Shown here: in pieces, positions 1 through 11,000 of the stretch
How the letters are laid out: every line of letters starts with the position of its first letter
Position numbering within the stretch: position 1 is the first letter of the stretch
Source: Piezodorus guildinii
Lineage: Eukaryota; Arthropoda; Insecta; Hemiptera; Pentatomidae
Reading direction: 5' to 3'
NCBI GenBank assembly: GCA_023052935.1
Contig: CM041292.1
Coordinates: 26,618,954-26,682,953 of the forward strand
Length of the DNA stretch: 64,000 nucleotides
The notes under the pieces: generated by a model
Databases searched by the model: none
What the model was told of the DNA's origin: nothing
Seen by the model: the letters and a program-made list of their open reading frames with translations, nothing else
Position numbers and translations under genes: made by a program

Positions 1-282
1 AGCTTCATACATTATATTACAGCTGAAATACTATTAATTGTCTGCTATAGCCTTCTTGAGCACAAAGGAGAATAAAAATAGTGCCTAACCTCATTCTCGG
101 TCTGTCTTATCTGAATAGAAGAGATTAATTGTTTTGATTTTTTTATTAACAGATACAATTACTTAAAGGTCATTCCCTACAGCAATGCATCACATGAGTA
201 ACATAGAAGTTCTATGCAACAAAAGTGGAAAACAAATTTTTTTAATGAATTGATTGATTACAGACGTTCATAGATCTAAATC

Positions 283-396
283 AAACAAATTACTGGAGGA
301 ATTAGTCGGGTCGGTCATTAAATGAAACCAATAGTTTCAACTATTATGTTGCCAACGTTTCGACCCTTGTGGGTCATCATCAGGCCATGTGGAGAA
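283..396 (-). repeat. Single arm of a foldback hairpin element with CTGATGA..GAAAC core
   Basis: Read on the minus strand this carries CCTGATGATGACCC, ACAAGGGTCGAAACGTTGGC, then the AATAGTTGAAACTATTGG-type arm and TTAATGACC. The same units form a complete palindrome at 12345-12563. Only one arm is present here. Confidence 0.6.
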
Positions 397-502
397 TGGA
401 AAGCTAAATATATTTCACCATAAGCCTATGTCATCAAAACCATCACAGATAATAAAGACTTCAGCAGTTATTATCATCATGAATTAAATGAAAGTTGCTT
501 AC

Positions 503-912
503 TGTTAGGATGAAACATCTCACACATAAACTGCATCTTAGGAGGGCTCAGAGGATAGTCAGGAGGGAAAACTAATTTTGTTGGGAAAATCCCGCCTTCA
601 AAACAGGTGCCTTCAGGTCCACTAAAAAAGAAAAATGATTGAAATAGAAAAAGTGATTACTCTGTAGATGAAAAATAAAGTAAACATCACTACAATAATA
701 ATGGCATACGTTATTAGAGCCTCCCATTCAAAAAAATTTTCTTCATTGACTGGTCCAGCGATTATGCCTTCAGGAGGATTGATAGTAAGTTCTGTAAAAA
801 TAAGGTAAGCTGAATAAATTAATTCATGTGAATTAACGCAAAAAATCATTCATTAAAATATAAAATTACGTTTGTATTCTGCCATCAATCTTCTCAATGC
901 TGATCCTGCCAT
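503..912 (-). CDS. UBE2G2: UBE2G2/Ubc7-like ubiquitin-conjugating enzyme E2, 5' part (partial)
   Basis: Three coding exons on the minus strand: 870-912 (ATG at 912), 710-791 and 503-621. GT/AG sites are intact and the phases are continuous. The protein starts MAGSALRRLMAEYKQLTI, then NPPEGIIAGP, NEENFFEWEALIT, GPEGTCFEGG, FPPDYPLSPPKM and CEMFHPN. This is the N-terminal half of the UBC fold and matches the UBE2G2/Ubc7 branch, the ER-associated degradation E2. About 81 residues are present. The last visible exon ends in phase 1 after HPN, so the HPN tripeptide is here but the catalytic Cys exon and C-terminus lie beyond position 1. The family normally has about 165 aa. No frameshift is seen. 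The family assignment comes from remembered motifs and is strong. Confidence 0.93.
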
Positions 913-2159
913 TTCTTGCGATCTTGTTTTACCGTTTATAATGACATAATTTTTGGATGTGAGAACTTCTACACAGTAGAAGTAGCCAAAGAGGTACAAC
1001 CGGCTAGCTACAATGTTTGGTGGCTTAATTTCTATTTGTTTATAGTCACAACACTGTATACACCAATCATCAACTAATGTAAAATCTTAATTATAGGAAC
1101 TGATTCAAAACATGCTCCGATTATTACTGTATTGGATTATTAAAAGAACGGTATGCCAGCCAGCACCAATAGTCTCTTTCTTTTCCAACGGGATTTGTTT
1201 TATAAGTAGAATTTGGTTGGGATTGCAGTAATTGAAACACTTAAGTAACCTTACATAGTTTTGTCATCGTTTCGGCGCAGCTAGACGGTAACATATCAGT
1301 TTTGAAAAATTCCACTCACTACCTTTGCATAAGAAAGCGCAAATGCATTTTTCTTAATGTACGTTTAAGTAGATTTGCTTTAACTTCACAATTTTCAGCT
1401 TAAGCAGAGGCAAACTCAAGGTGTGTTCCCTCGTTGCTTATATTTTTAGAGATTAGGCAGGATATGCGAAGTACATTTTATTTCGTTCTAATCAGAGCCT
1501 GTTGGAACGGGAAAAGTGTACTGCTTATACTGAACTTTATCTCTAAGTAACGATGGAACACATCTTAACTTTTTCCAATTCCTCTGAATTGCGAAATTTT
1601 AATGTCCGGTTTTGTCTAAACTTGGATGATAGTAGAATATCAGGGTTTAAAAGGTTCGGTACAAAATTTGTAAGATTTTATATACTTTTTTAAAATGGTG
1701 TTAAGATAGAGCAACTGTTCGACAAATTCTTGTATGACCAAAATAAATCATCGAACTCAGACCGTTACTGACATGGATACTGCTTTTTGAACTTAGTGGT
1801 TATGATTCATAATTCTAATGCTGTTAAAGTTATTATTAAATGACGTCGCTGTAATTTAATTATTGGGTAATTTGGAAACTATTGATATTATTTAAGATCA
1901 AAATAATATATTAAAACATAATTTAACTGTTTCATATATGTAAAAAAAAAAAAAAAAAAAATCAGACTAATATTAGGGACGTTATACGCAACATATTTTT
2001 TTAGTGGACTGTAAGGCAGTAAGAAAAGTAACATTAAAGCATAGATCTTTCACTTTGCATTAATAACTAAACTTTATCTCTTTTGATTTTAAAATATTTG
2101 GTAATAATCAGCCACTGTCCTTTTAATTTATTTATTTTAATTTTATTTTATTTATTTTT
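913..2159. other. Upstream non-coding DNA of the E2 gene
   Basis: AT-rich sequence 5' of the UBE2G2 start codon. It contains a poly-A run near 1945. I see no coding exon, RNA gene or clear repeat family member in it. The UBE2G2 promoter should lie in the first few hundred bases next to 912. Confidence 0.5.
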
Positions 2160-2162
2160 TAA

Positions 2163-2425
2163 ATGACCTCGATCAAACAGGTGTAGTGGAAAGGGATAAG
2201 ATAGAAGAAATGCATCCCTTTCCTAAAAGAAAAGTTCCGCGAGACATTTGGCGAGAGACAATTCTCCGTTAGAGAGGTCTATGGTTTGGGTCTCGCGGAG
2301 CGATCCCTGGAAGCACAAGGAGATTTTTGAAAGACCTGGGTGTCGATATAGGAGATATAGCGGTGTTAAAAAGAAAATGTGATTTTGGACTCCCGGGGGA
2401 TTATCCACCATCACCTGTATGGCAA
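2163..2425 (+). pseudogene. Possible degenerate retroelement ORF C-terminal fragment
   Basis: A locally more GC-rich island in AT-rich DNA. One plus-strand frame reads through about 75 codons with one internal stop, including SRGAIPGSTRRFLKDLGV followed by a GDIAVLKRK-like stretch. This resembles the end of some non-LTR retrotransposon ORFs (an 'arGaip..t..fl..lGv..' pattern). The likeness is weak and from memory; an unrelated repeat is equally possible. Confidence 0.25.
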
Positions 2426-2799
2426 TTAAATAGTGAATATGATTATATTTTCATTATGTAATGTGCGCACCAAAATTCTAAATTTACAATATAGTGCTAG
2501 AGAGAAATGAAATAAAATAATGTAAATGGCTAAAAGAGAAAAAAAATTGTAAATATTATAAATTTGCAGGAAAAAAAAAATTGAAAATGTATGTAAAATA
2601 TGTCCAAGTGATTGATAAGTATGCTGTGTTTTATAAGCGACCCGATGTATTTGGGCAGCATTGCCAAATAAATAAAGCATTTCTCTCTCTATTGCTATTT
2701 TTTTCATAAGGCTTTTCGAACTTTAAATTATTATTAACCGCTTCTGTATGAAAAGATATTATTTTTCTCACAGCAAAAGTAAGATTTTTATCGAGATAA

Positions 2800-3195
2800 A
2801 ATGGACGACGCTACAGTGGGATCCTAAATTTTGCCTATTCAGGTTTAATTAGAATAGGGATCTTTAACGAGTACCTGACATCGCACAGGCTCGGGACCAC
2901 CTTTTAACGTCCCCTCAGAAGGACGGCACAACTAATGATTTTTCACTCCCATTTAAAAATCCTAGGGCCATCTCTCGGATTCAGGATTAAATTTTAGTTA
3001 TTCAATGTTTCCCAGATTGAAGTAAACCTCTAGAGCCTTGTCATTTTTTTATTTCTATTTCTCCTACTTGGCCATTTCTAGCATACATAGAATCGATAGT
3101 GGTACTCCACTATAGTACCCAGTACCCGGTTTGAACCCAGGTCCTTTGGCATAGGAGGCTGTTATGCTAGCCTCCTTGCTACAGGTAACCCCGAA
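2800..3195 (-). mobile_element. SINE family A, interrupted/degenerate copy
   Basis: It matches the intact family A copies at 45604-45900 and 53359-53650 through the TTTAACGAGTACCTGACATC block (2868-2884), the GCACAGGCTCGGGACC block and CCCCTC..AAGGACGGCA. After an insertion of unrelated DNA, the tRNA-like end resumes (3130-3195, including GCTGTTATGCTAGCC). It is older and more diverged than the other two. Confidence 0.65.
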
Positions 3196-3427
3196 CATTT
3201 CGTTAATCTTCGTCTATTAAGTTTGGACTTCCGTATATTACAAGTTTGACTTACTGTAGGAGTGACTCGATGTGATGTGAACATTACAAAGTCATAGATG
3301 TACTTCTCAATTATTAGGCTTACCAGAGGAGATTCTGAGAAGATACCTCACATTCGAGAACTCTGATAGAGAGGTGGATAACTTTTATTATATTAGTTTC
3401 GTGAAAAATGGACGTCGTGGGTCGTTT

Positions 3428-4376
3428 TAAGTTTCACTTACCTGTATATGAAACATATATTAAGGAAAAGTATTTCGATTGTCAAAATTTTTTAATTCCA
3501 GTTTTCAACTGAAATACGCGTTTTAGGGTATCGTAAGTCCTAATAACCAAGTCCTGCAAAAAAGGTCTGTATGTTAGTGTGTGTGTGTGTCCATGTGTAG
3601 TGAATCTAGCACTAAAACGAAAAGTCGTACGAAACTAAAATTTCATATTTAAGACAACTATACGCCCGAGACGTTACAGTAACTTTTTCATCAAAATCGG
3701 CGAACCAGAAGAGACACTCAGAAACGGCTCTAACGATTTTGATTAAACTCGCTATATCAATCTAAAATTTTATGGGCTTTAATATGCCGATAATTTAAAT
3801 TTCCTTTCTCTTTTAATTTTGTGGATTCGAAAAAATTAACCACGTCATGTCGTTAGCACTTTTAAAAACGGGTAAATAAATAGGTTGAACGAATTCGGTA
3901 TTCAACTAAAAGGGAAAAGAGCAAAAAAAATTGTTTATACAATCTTTGTGTTTTTGAACATAAGAACATTAATATAGATGTGTAATATATTATTGGAAAA
4001 CTTCTTCTTATATTGGCAACAGAGTGTAGTGTCTTGGCTGAACACCTTCCACTGTCTATTTCTGCATGTTATCGTTATTCTACTTATTGTAAAACTAATG
4101 ATTAAAAAAAAAATATTATCTTTTACACAAAATTATAAAATTTAATGGAGAGTGATCCAAAATCCCATAAAAACTAACTGATTTTTCTAGATGATAAAAT
4201 AATAGATTATTTAATGAAACACATATTTCTACCGAAACAGAATTTAATTAATTCTTTACCCTTTTTACTTTCATTTACCTATATCTTTCATCTCTAGCTC
4301 TGCTTGAAAATTCTTAAATTGATTTTAACAACGGAGGTAAGTGAAGGTCATGTTTTGCGCGCATCAGATTTTTGTA
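3428..4376 (+). mobile_element. Helentron-like dispersed repeat, copy 1
   Basis: About 950 bp, non-coding. It begins with TTTCACTTACCTGTATATG and ends with GAGGTAAGTGAAGGTC followed by a GCGCGCATCAGATTTTT end. Internal landmarks shared with copies at 19169-20091, 21034-22506 and 56765-57632 are CCAGTTTTCAACTGAAATAC, CCAAGTCCTGCAAAAAAGGT, a (GT)n tract, TTTAAGACAACTATACGCCC and TTAAACTCGCTATATCAA. Confidence 0.65.
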
Positions 4377-5076
4377 ACTAATAATTATAGCTCGTGTAAA
4401 AACCTCTATAATATAGTTTTATTTTGAGATAGTATTATGAATCACTATAATGTTTATTTTCTACATAATCTATGATAGAAGAAAATAGCTAGGTATCTGT
4501 TGAAAAGAGTTGCTAAGTCACTATCGTTTTATAAATTGATATATCTATCAATTTCAATATTACTTGAATGTGGTATTTATCATACGTTTTGATATTATTA
4601 TCTCAGTTAATATAATAGCTAAGACAATCACTATTTTGATTAAATTCGGTATTGAAGCTTTTAAATTTCGGAAATTTATGAGTTTTAGAACTCCTGTCAA
4701 GAAAATCACTCCATTTAATGATGGCTCACACGATTGGAACTACGTACATTCGTTTAAGTCATTAACTTATTGTTAAAAAGAAAATTAGTTTAAATATGAA
4801 TCACAATATCTTCAATGTCAACAATTTGTTAATATGATAATACGTAATGAGAAATATCGTAGGAATAATGGAGGATTCAATTTTAAGATAAGCACTACTC
4901 CTTTTTTTTATGGCCTTCATGTTTCCCAGCGACCTCTATGTCTCCAAGCCACGCGCTTCAGTTCAATCCCCGGTCAGTTAGTGTGGTTACCTCTCCTCGT
5001 GGTCTTGGGTGTCTTTCGGATAGTATGGTTAGGGTGTAGTAAATTTTGTTTAGAAAGTTTTAATAATTAATTCATC
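4377..5076. promoter_or_regulatory. Region upstream of NOP58
   Basis: 700 bp of AT-rich sequence before the NOP58 start. A short GC-richer patch (4915-5040) with a tRNA-like CAGTTCAATCCCC box may be a SINE remnant. The NOP58 promoter and 5'UTR must be here, but no specific element can be identified. Confidence 0.35.
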
Positions 5077-8000
5077 ATGCTTGTTCTTTTCGAAACACCT
5101 GGTGGATATGCCATATTTAAGGTAAGTTTCCAGTTTCCTTTTAATACTTAATATTATAACCACATGGTCACGTGTTGTTTACTTATGAAGTTTTATTATT
5201 TTATTTATGTTTAATTTTTAGCTGTTGGATGAGAAAAAGCTTTCGAAGACAGATGATCTATATAAGGATTTTGAGACACCAGAAGGAGCTAATCAAATGT
5301 AATTAATTTAATATCCTAGCTGTAGCACATTTACACTATTACTCCAATATTACATATTTAACATCTTTTTGTGTTTTAGTTTGAAATTAAAGCATTTTGA
5401 GAAGTTTCTGGATACTACTGAAGCCTTAGCATCTACTACTGCAGCTATTGAAGGAAAAATTGGAAAAACTCTGAAAAAGGTAAATACTTTGCCTACACAT
5501 TATGTTTTATTGTCATTTGATTTATTCTTTGTTTTGTGCCAGTTGTACTAAATTACAATTTATCTTCTCATATCGCAAATGTATAGTTCAGCTTCCCTGG
5601 CTGAAAATGTGTATTTAATGTTTACTTGATGATTTACATTAATGTATTTGTTATTCTGTACTGAATGTATGATGTTTTTGTTGTTTAGAATTTATATTCT
5701 ATGTTTACTTTGACAAATATTTGAATACAACAAATGCTTTAAATGTTTATGACATAGCATGTATTTGTTTTAGTTAAATTGCTTAATTTTCAGTTGAAAT
5801 TTTATATTAATATTTTGTTTTATCATGTCATGATTTTCTGTTCTTGCACACATATACATTTGTCTATTATTAAATTTTATTTAAATATTTGATATTCTTT
5901 GTTTAATTATAGGCCCTCAAAAGTGTATTCAAAGAAACCCAAGAAAAAATTCTGATTGCTGATGCTAAACTTGGAAATGCTGTTAAAGATAAATTTGATG
6001 TACCAGTCGTTTCAAGCTCTCCAGTCCAAGAGCTGATGAGGTGTATAAGGTCCCAGACAGAAAGCTTGCTATCTGGTCTTCCGAAAAAAGAATTTACCGC
6101 AATGGCTTTAGGTCTTGCACACAGGTAATAAATTTTTTCTTTCTTGTTTTTTTAAATAATGCCCAGTATCTCTTATTTTCTCTTAAAGTATTTGGAATTG
6201 GTAATTAAATTTTTTCTTAAAAGATACACATGCTTGGTCTAAGATAGGCTGAAGCATTCTAAAGCCTACATTATTTAATTTTAGCCAGTTTTTTCACCAA
6301 GGTTACATTCTTTCAGGATCTTTTAATTCTGAATGTTTTAGAATTTTGTTGAGGTGAAAGTTAAAATCTTGATAAAGTTTTATTACTTTCATTTATTACT
6401 TGTAAATTTTTATTCCCAAGGAGTATATCCTTTGCAAGCACATGTCCTTCTAGAGAAAAAAAACATCCTATTAAATCATTAACATTCACTTCACTTGCCC
6501 TCAGTAATCAGTCTGTTCTGTCAAGAAATTACTTCTGTCTTAGTTAACTAAATATGTCAACAATTATATATCAAAGAAAAGTCAAGGTTCTAAATAAAAA
6601 CATGTAACTTTCTCTTCAAAAACTAAATGTTTGAAATGCTTTTAGTTTATGCATTGTATTGATTATTTTCAGTCATTACATTCACCATACAAAATGTATT
6701 ATTAAAATATTTGTTTGTTATAGGTAGAAATTATTAGGAGTCAGCTCTTTGAAAAATATTTCTATTTTGCTGATGTTTCGGCTCACAAGTTTAAACCTAA
6801 ATATCGGCAAAATTAAAATATTTTTCGCTAAAGCTAACTCCTGACTATTTCTACCTATGATAGTTTCAACTATATATCCTCGATATTTTTTTACTAGCAT
6901 TTATTTGTCCTAGTAGAATCATTTAATTATTAGTTGGGATTTTTTTATTTATATTTATTCAAGTTTTATCATGTCATGATTTTCTGTATATGCACATACA
7001 TACATTTTTCTATTAAATTCAGTTTTTCAATCTTGTTTAAGATATTAGACATAGGAAATGGTAATGGAAATTTTTTTAGTTTTCCTCTAACTATTTTTAA
7101 GTCTTAGAGTCGCTGCCTGGTTAACTAATCTCCATATAGTGCTAAAGAACTCTTATATTAAAATTTTTGTTTATGCATTGTATTGGTTATTTGCAGCCAT
7201 TACAATCACCAAATAAAATGCATTTAAAAAAATTAAATTATATTGTATAACATTTTGATCCTCTCTTATTAAGTACTGGAAAAATCCGTGGTATTTTTTA
7301 AATGGAGTGTGCCATGCTACACAGCTGAGAGTAAGTGAAAATGAAATATGAAAAGTAGTGTAGGTTTTCTATGAGGTCGGTGATAGTGAATTATCATACA
7401 CTCTCACTTTTGACATAGTATTAATACATGTTTTTTTTGTAACTATTGTAACCAATTATAAAATATTGTTTAATTTCTTAAAATGAAGTTTCTACATCAA
7501 AGATACACGTTTTCATGATGTGCATATTACTCTAATTTGGATGTAACTTAATCACTTAGTTTTTTAAACTTTTTGCAAAAATAATATAGGGTCTTTAATA
7601 AATAATATTTGATGTTATTTATTATCCAAATGTTTTTGTTTTTTTTTAATTGTGCCTTCGCCCTCTCCCACTAATTTTGTTAACTCTCACAAGATCTCGC
7701 TCTCACGAATTTCCACGTACCTTTTCTCTCACTGTGTATCGTGGCCTTAAATAAGGTTAGATTTTATATCATGTTATAGATTGTTCTCCAACTTAGCTTT
7801 CTGTATCTAATAGGTTACTTAAATCAATTTCAATTGTTTCTAATTCTAATTAACATATTTGAGTTATATTTATAGGATATGTCTCATTTACATTAAAAAA
7901 TTTTAAATGTAATTTAAGATAATAAAATTTTCCTGCTATTAATTTTAATGTAATTATTTCAGCCTGTCTCGCTACAAGCTCAAGTTTTCTCCGATAAGGT

Positions 8001-11000
8001 GGATGTGATGATCGTCCAGGCTATCGGATTACTTGATGATCTCGATAAGGAGTTGAACAATTATATAATGAGATGTAGAGAATGGTATGGGTGGCATTTT
8101 CCTGAACTTGGGAAAATCATTACAGACAATCTTGCATTTGTTAGAATTGTTAAACTTGTTGGTGAGTACTAATATTTGTTAACATTATATGTATCAATTT
8201 TAAGTTTGAATGGTTGTGCTTAGATGTGCTAAATCACACTTATGAATTCCTGTAGAATAAACCCTCCTGTTTGCAACAATATGAGCAGAGTGGGACGTTT
8301 GACACATAAAAGCAAGTAAATTATTTTCACTCTTATGAGAAACAATAGTGCTGTAGTTTCTGTCAAACTATTTTTGAGACTTGGAGTCGCTGCCTGATGG
8401 ACTCATCTTCCAATAGTGCTAAAGAACTCATATAGTTAAAGTTTTTTTTATGTATTGTATTTCTTATTTGCTGCCATTACAATCACCAAACAAAATACAG
8501 TTGAACTCTCTTTATGATTCTTGATCATTCTGAACGTGAATAATTTAGTGGAGATCATTTTAATCCAATGAATATAAATTAAAAAAAAACTAGCAATATT
8601 ATTAGAATTTGAATTTTAAATCTCTAATGTAAATGAGTTTTGGTGTTTTTACTGAGCGAATGATAATTCTTTTTACTTTAACTTACTTATATATGAAATA
8701 CCATATTTTGCATTTTGTTCCATATTATGATTTTCTCAAAAACGGCTCTAAGATTTTGATTAAACTCGCTATATCAATGTAAAATTTAATGGACTTTAAT
8801 ATAATGTAGTTTTCATTCTGATTTAAATAGTGTGACGACTTTAATGCTAATTATTTTCTTTCTCTACATCTGATACAAAAAGTTGTAAAAGGTAATATAA
8901 AGTGACGAATAGGGAATAAATTTGTTAATGATTGCAATTTAATTTAGTCACATTGTTTAATCCAAATCATTGTTTCCAACAAAATGAAATTACGTTTTAT
9001 TAAAATCAACTTAAAATACATTTAAGTTGAATTATATCTAATAGTTTTTAAATTGATTTTAACAGTCGTGGTAAGTGAAAGTCGTGTGTTACCCACACCA
9101 GATTTTTTGAGTCTTTGAGTCACTGCCTGGTGAACTAATCTTCAGATATTGCTAAAGAACTCATATGGTAAACTTTTTGTTTATGCATTGTATTGGTTAT
9201 TTTCATCCATTATAATAGATGAAATACAGTTGAACTGAGCTTACCATTCTTGATCAGACTAGAAATCAAAAATCCAGTGCATGAAAGAAAAACTCCACAG
9301 ACATAAGAATTTCTTACCTTTGGAGGGGATGTAAAATGGTGGTTTCTAGCTGGTTAATGTCAGGTATACATTAAAGATTCCTCTCCTAATTAAACCTGGA
9401 TAGGCAAAATATATGACTCACTCTAGCATTGTTCGATTAGCCCCAGCAGCACAAAGTGACGTTAAGTGAATAAACAAACAAACTAATACTAGTAAGTTGT
9501 GATTTTTACTGACCTAATGAGTTATTCTTTTTTATTTTTTTTTTTTGAGTCTTAGAGTCGCTGCCTGGTGAACTAATCTCCAGATAGTGCTAAAGAACTC
9601 ATATAGTAAATTGTTTGTTTATGCATTGTATTGGTTATTTGCTGCCCTTACAATCACAAAACAAAATACAGTTCAACTCAGCTTATTATTCTTGATGAGA
9701 CTGAATATGAATAATTTAATAGAGATCATGTAAATCCAATGTATATAAAACAATAAAAAAACTGCTAATATTTTATTATTTCCAAATAATTATATTAGGT
9801 TATAACAGTTTGTATAACTGTTGAAGCAATCAACTTTTATGTATTGTGATAAATTTATCAAAGGAAAATGACCGATCCAATCACCACTGCAAAGTCAAAA
9901 TGATATTTCTTAACTGATTTCTATTATTCTATTGTTTTGTTTTGTAGAGAATTTAATTCTCTATAAAATAACATTGAAAAAATAATTGTTGGTATTTATA
10001 AATTTATATAGTGAATTCATGATCTTAAAACTCAATAAATAGTAAGTTATGGTGTTTTCCGAGCAAATGATAATTCATTTTTGAGTCTTAGAGTCGCTGG
10101 CTGGTGAACTAATCTCCAGATAGTGCTAAAGAACTCATATAGTAAATTGTTTGTTTATGCATTGCATTGGTTATTTCCAGCCATTACAATCACAAAACAA
10201 AATACAGTTCAACTCAGCTCATTATTCTTGATCAGACTGAAGATGAATAATTCAGTGGAGATCATGTTAATCCGATGTATATAAAACAAACCAAAATTTA
10301 ATAGAAAAAAGGTATTGAAGTTATAAAATCTCCAATATAAATAGTAAGTTGTAGTTTTTAGATTATATATTACTTATTAATTGTCTTATCTTATGTTTTT
10401 TCTGAGTAAAAAAAATTAATAATAATAAAATTGTTCTTTTTTTTTATTTTTTTATTTTTTTTTAGTCTTAATCATCTTTTGTTATAGAACTCTGATACAA
10501 AACTTTTATTTTTGCATTAATAGGTTATTTACAACTATTAAAATTAACAAATAAATACATAAAAATAAGTTTTAGACGGATCCAATCAACACTGCTAAGT
10601 TCAAAATGATATTTCTTGAATGATTTCTATGATTCAATTTTTTTTGTTTTGTAGAGAATTTAATTCTCTATCAAATAACATTTAGATAATAATTTTTGGT
10701 ATTTATAAATTAATATAGTGAATTTCTGATCCTAAAACTCAATAAATAGTTATGGCGTTTTACGAGCAAATGATAATTCATTTTTGAGTCTTAGAGTCAC
10801 TGCTTGGTGAACTAATCTCCAGATAGTGCTAAAGAACTCATATAATAAATTTTTTGTTTATGCGTTGTAATGGTTATTTGCTGCTGTTACAATCACAAAA
10901 CAAAATACATTTGAACTCAGCTTACCGTTTTTGATCGATTCATACAAAAAAATATTACTGAAATTTTGTGGAGTCTCAAAATAACTATTTTTGAGTCTTA

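Noticed and set aside
5628..5665. TGATGA followed by CTGA in NOP58 intron 3, as a box C/D snoRNA
   Set aside because: The boxes are only about 35 nt apart, there is no terminal stem and no D'/C' pair; chance in AT-rich DNA is likely.
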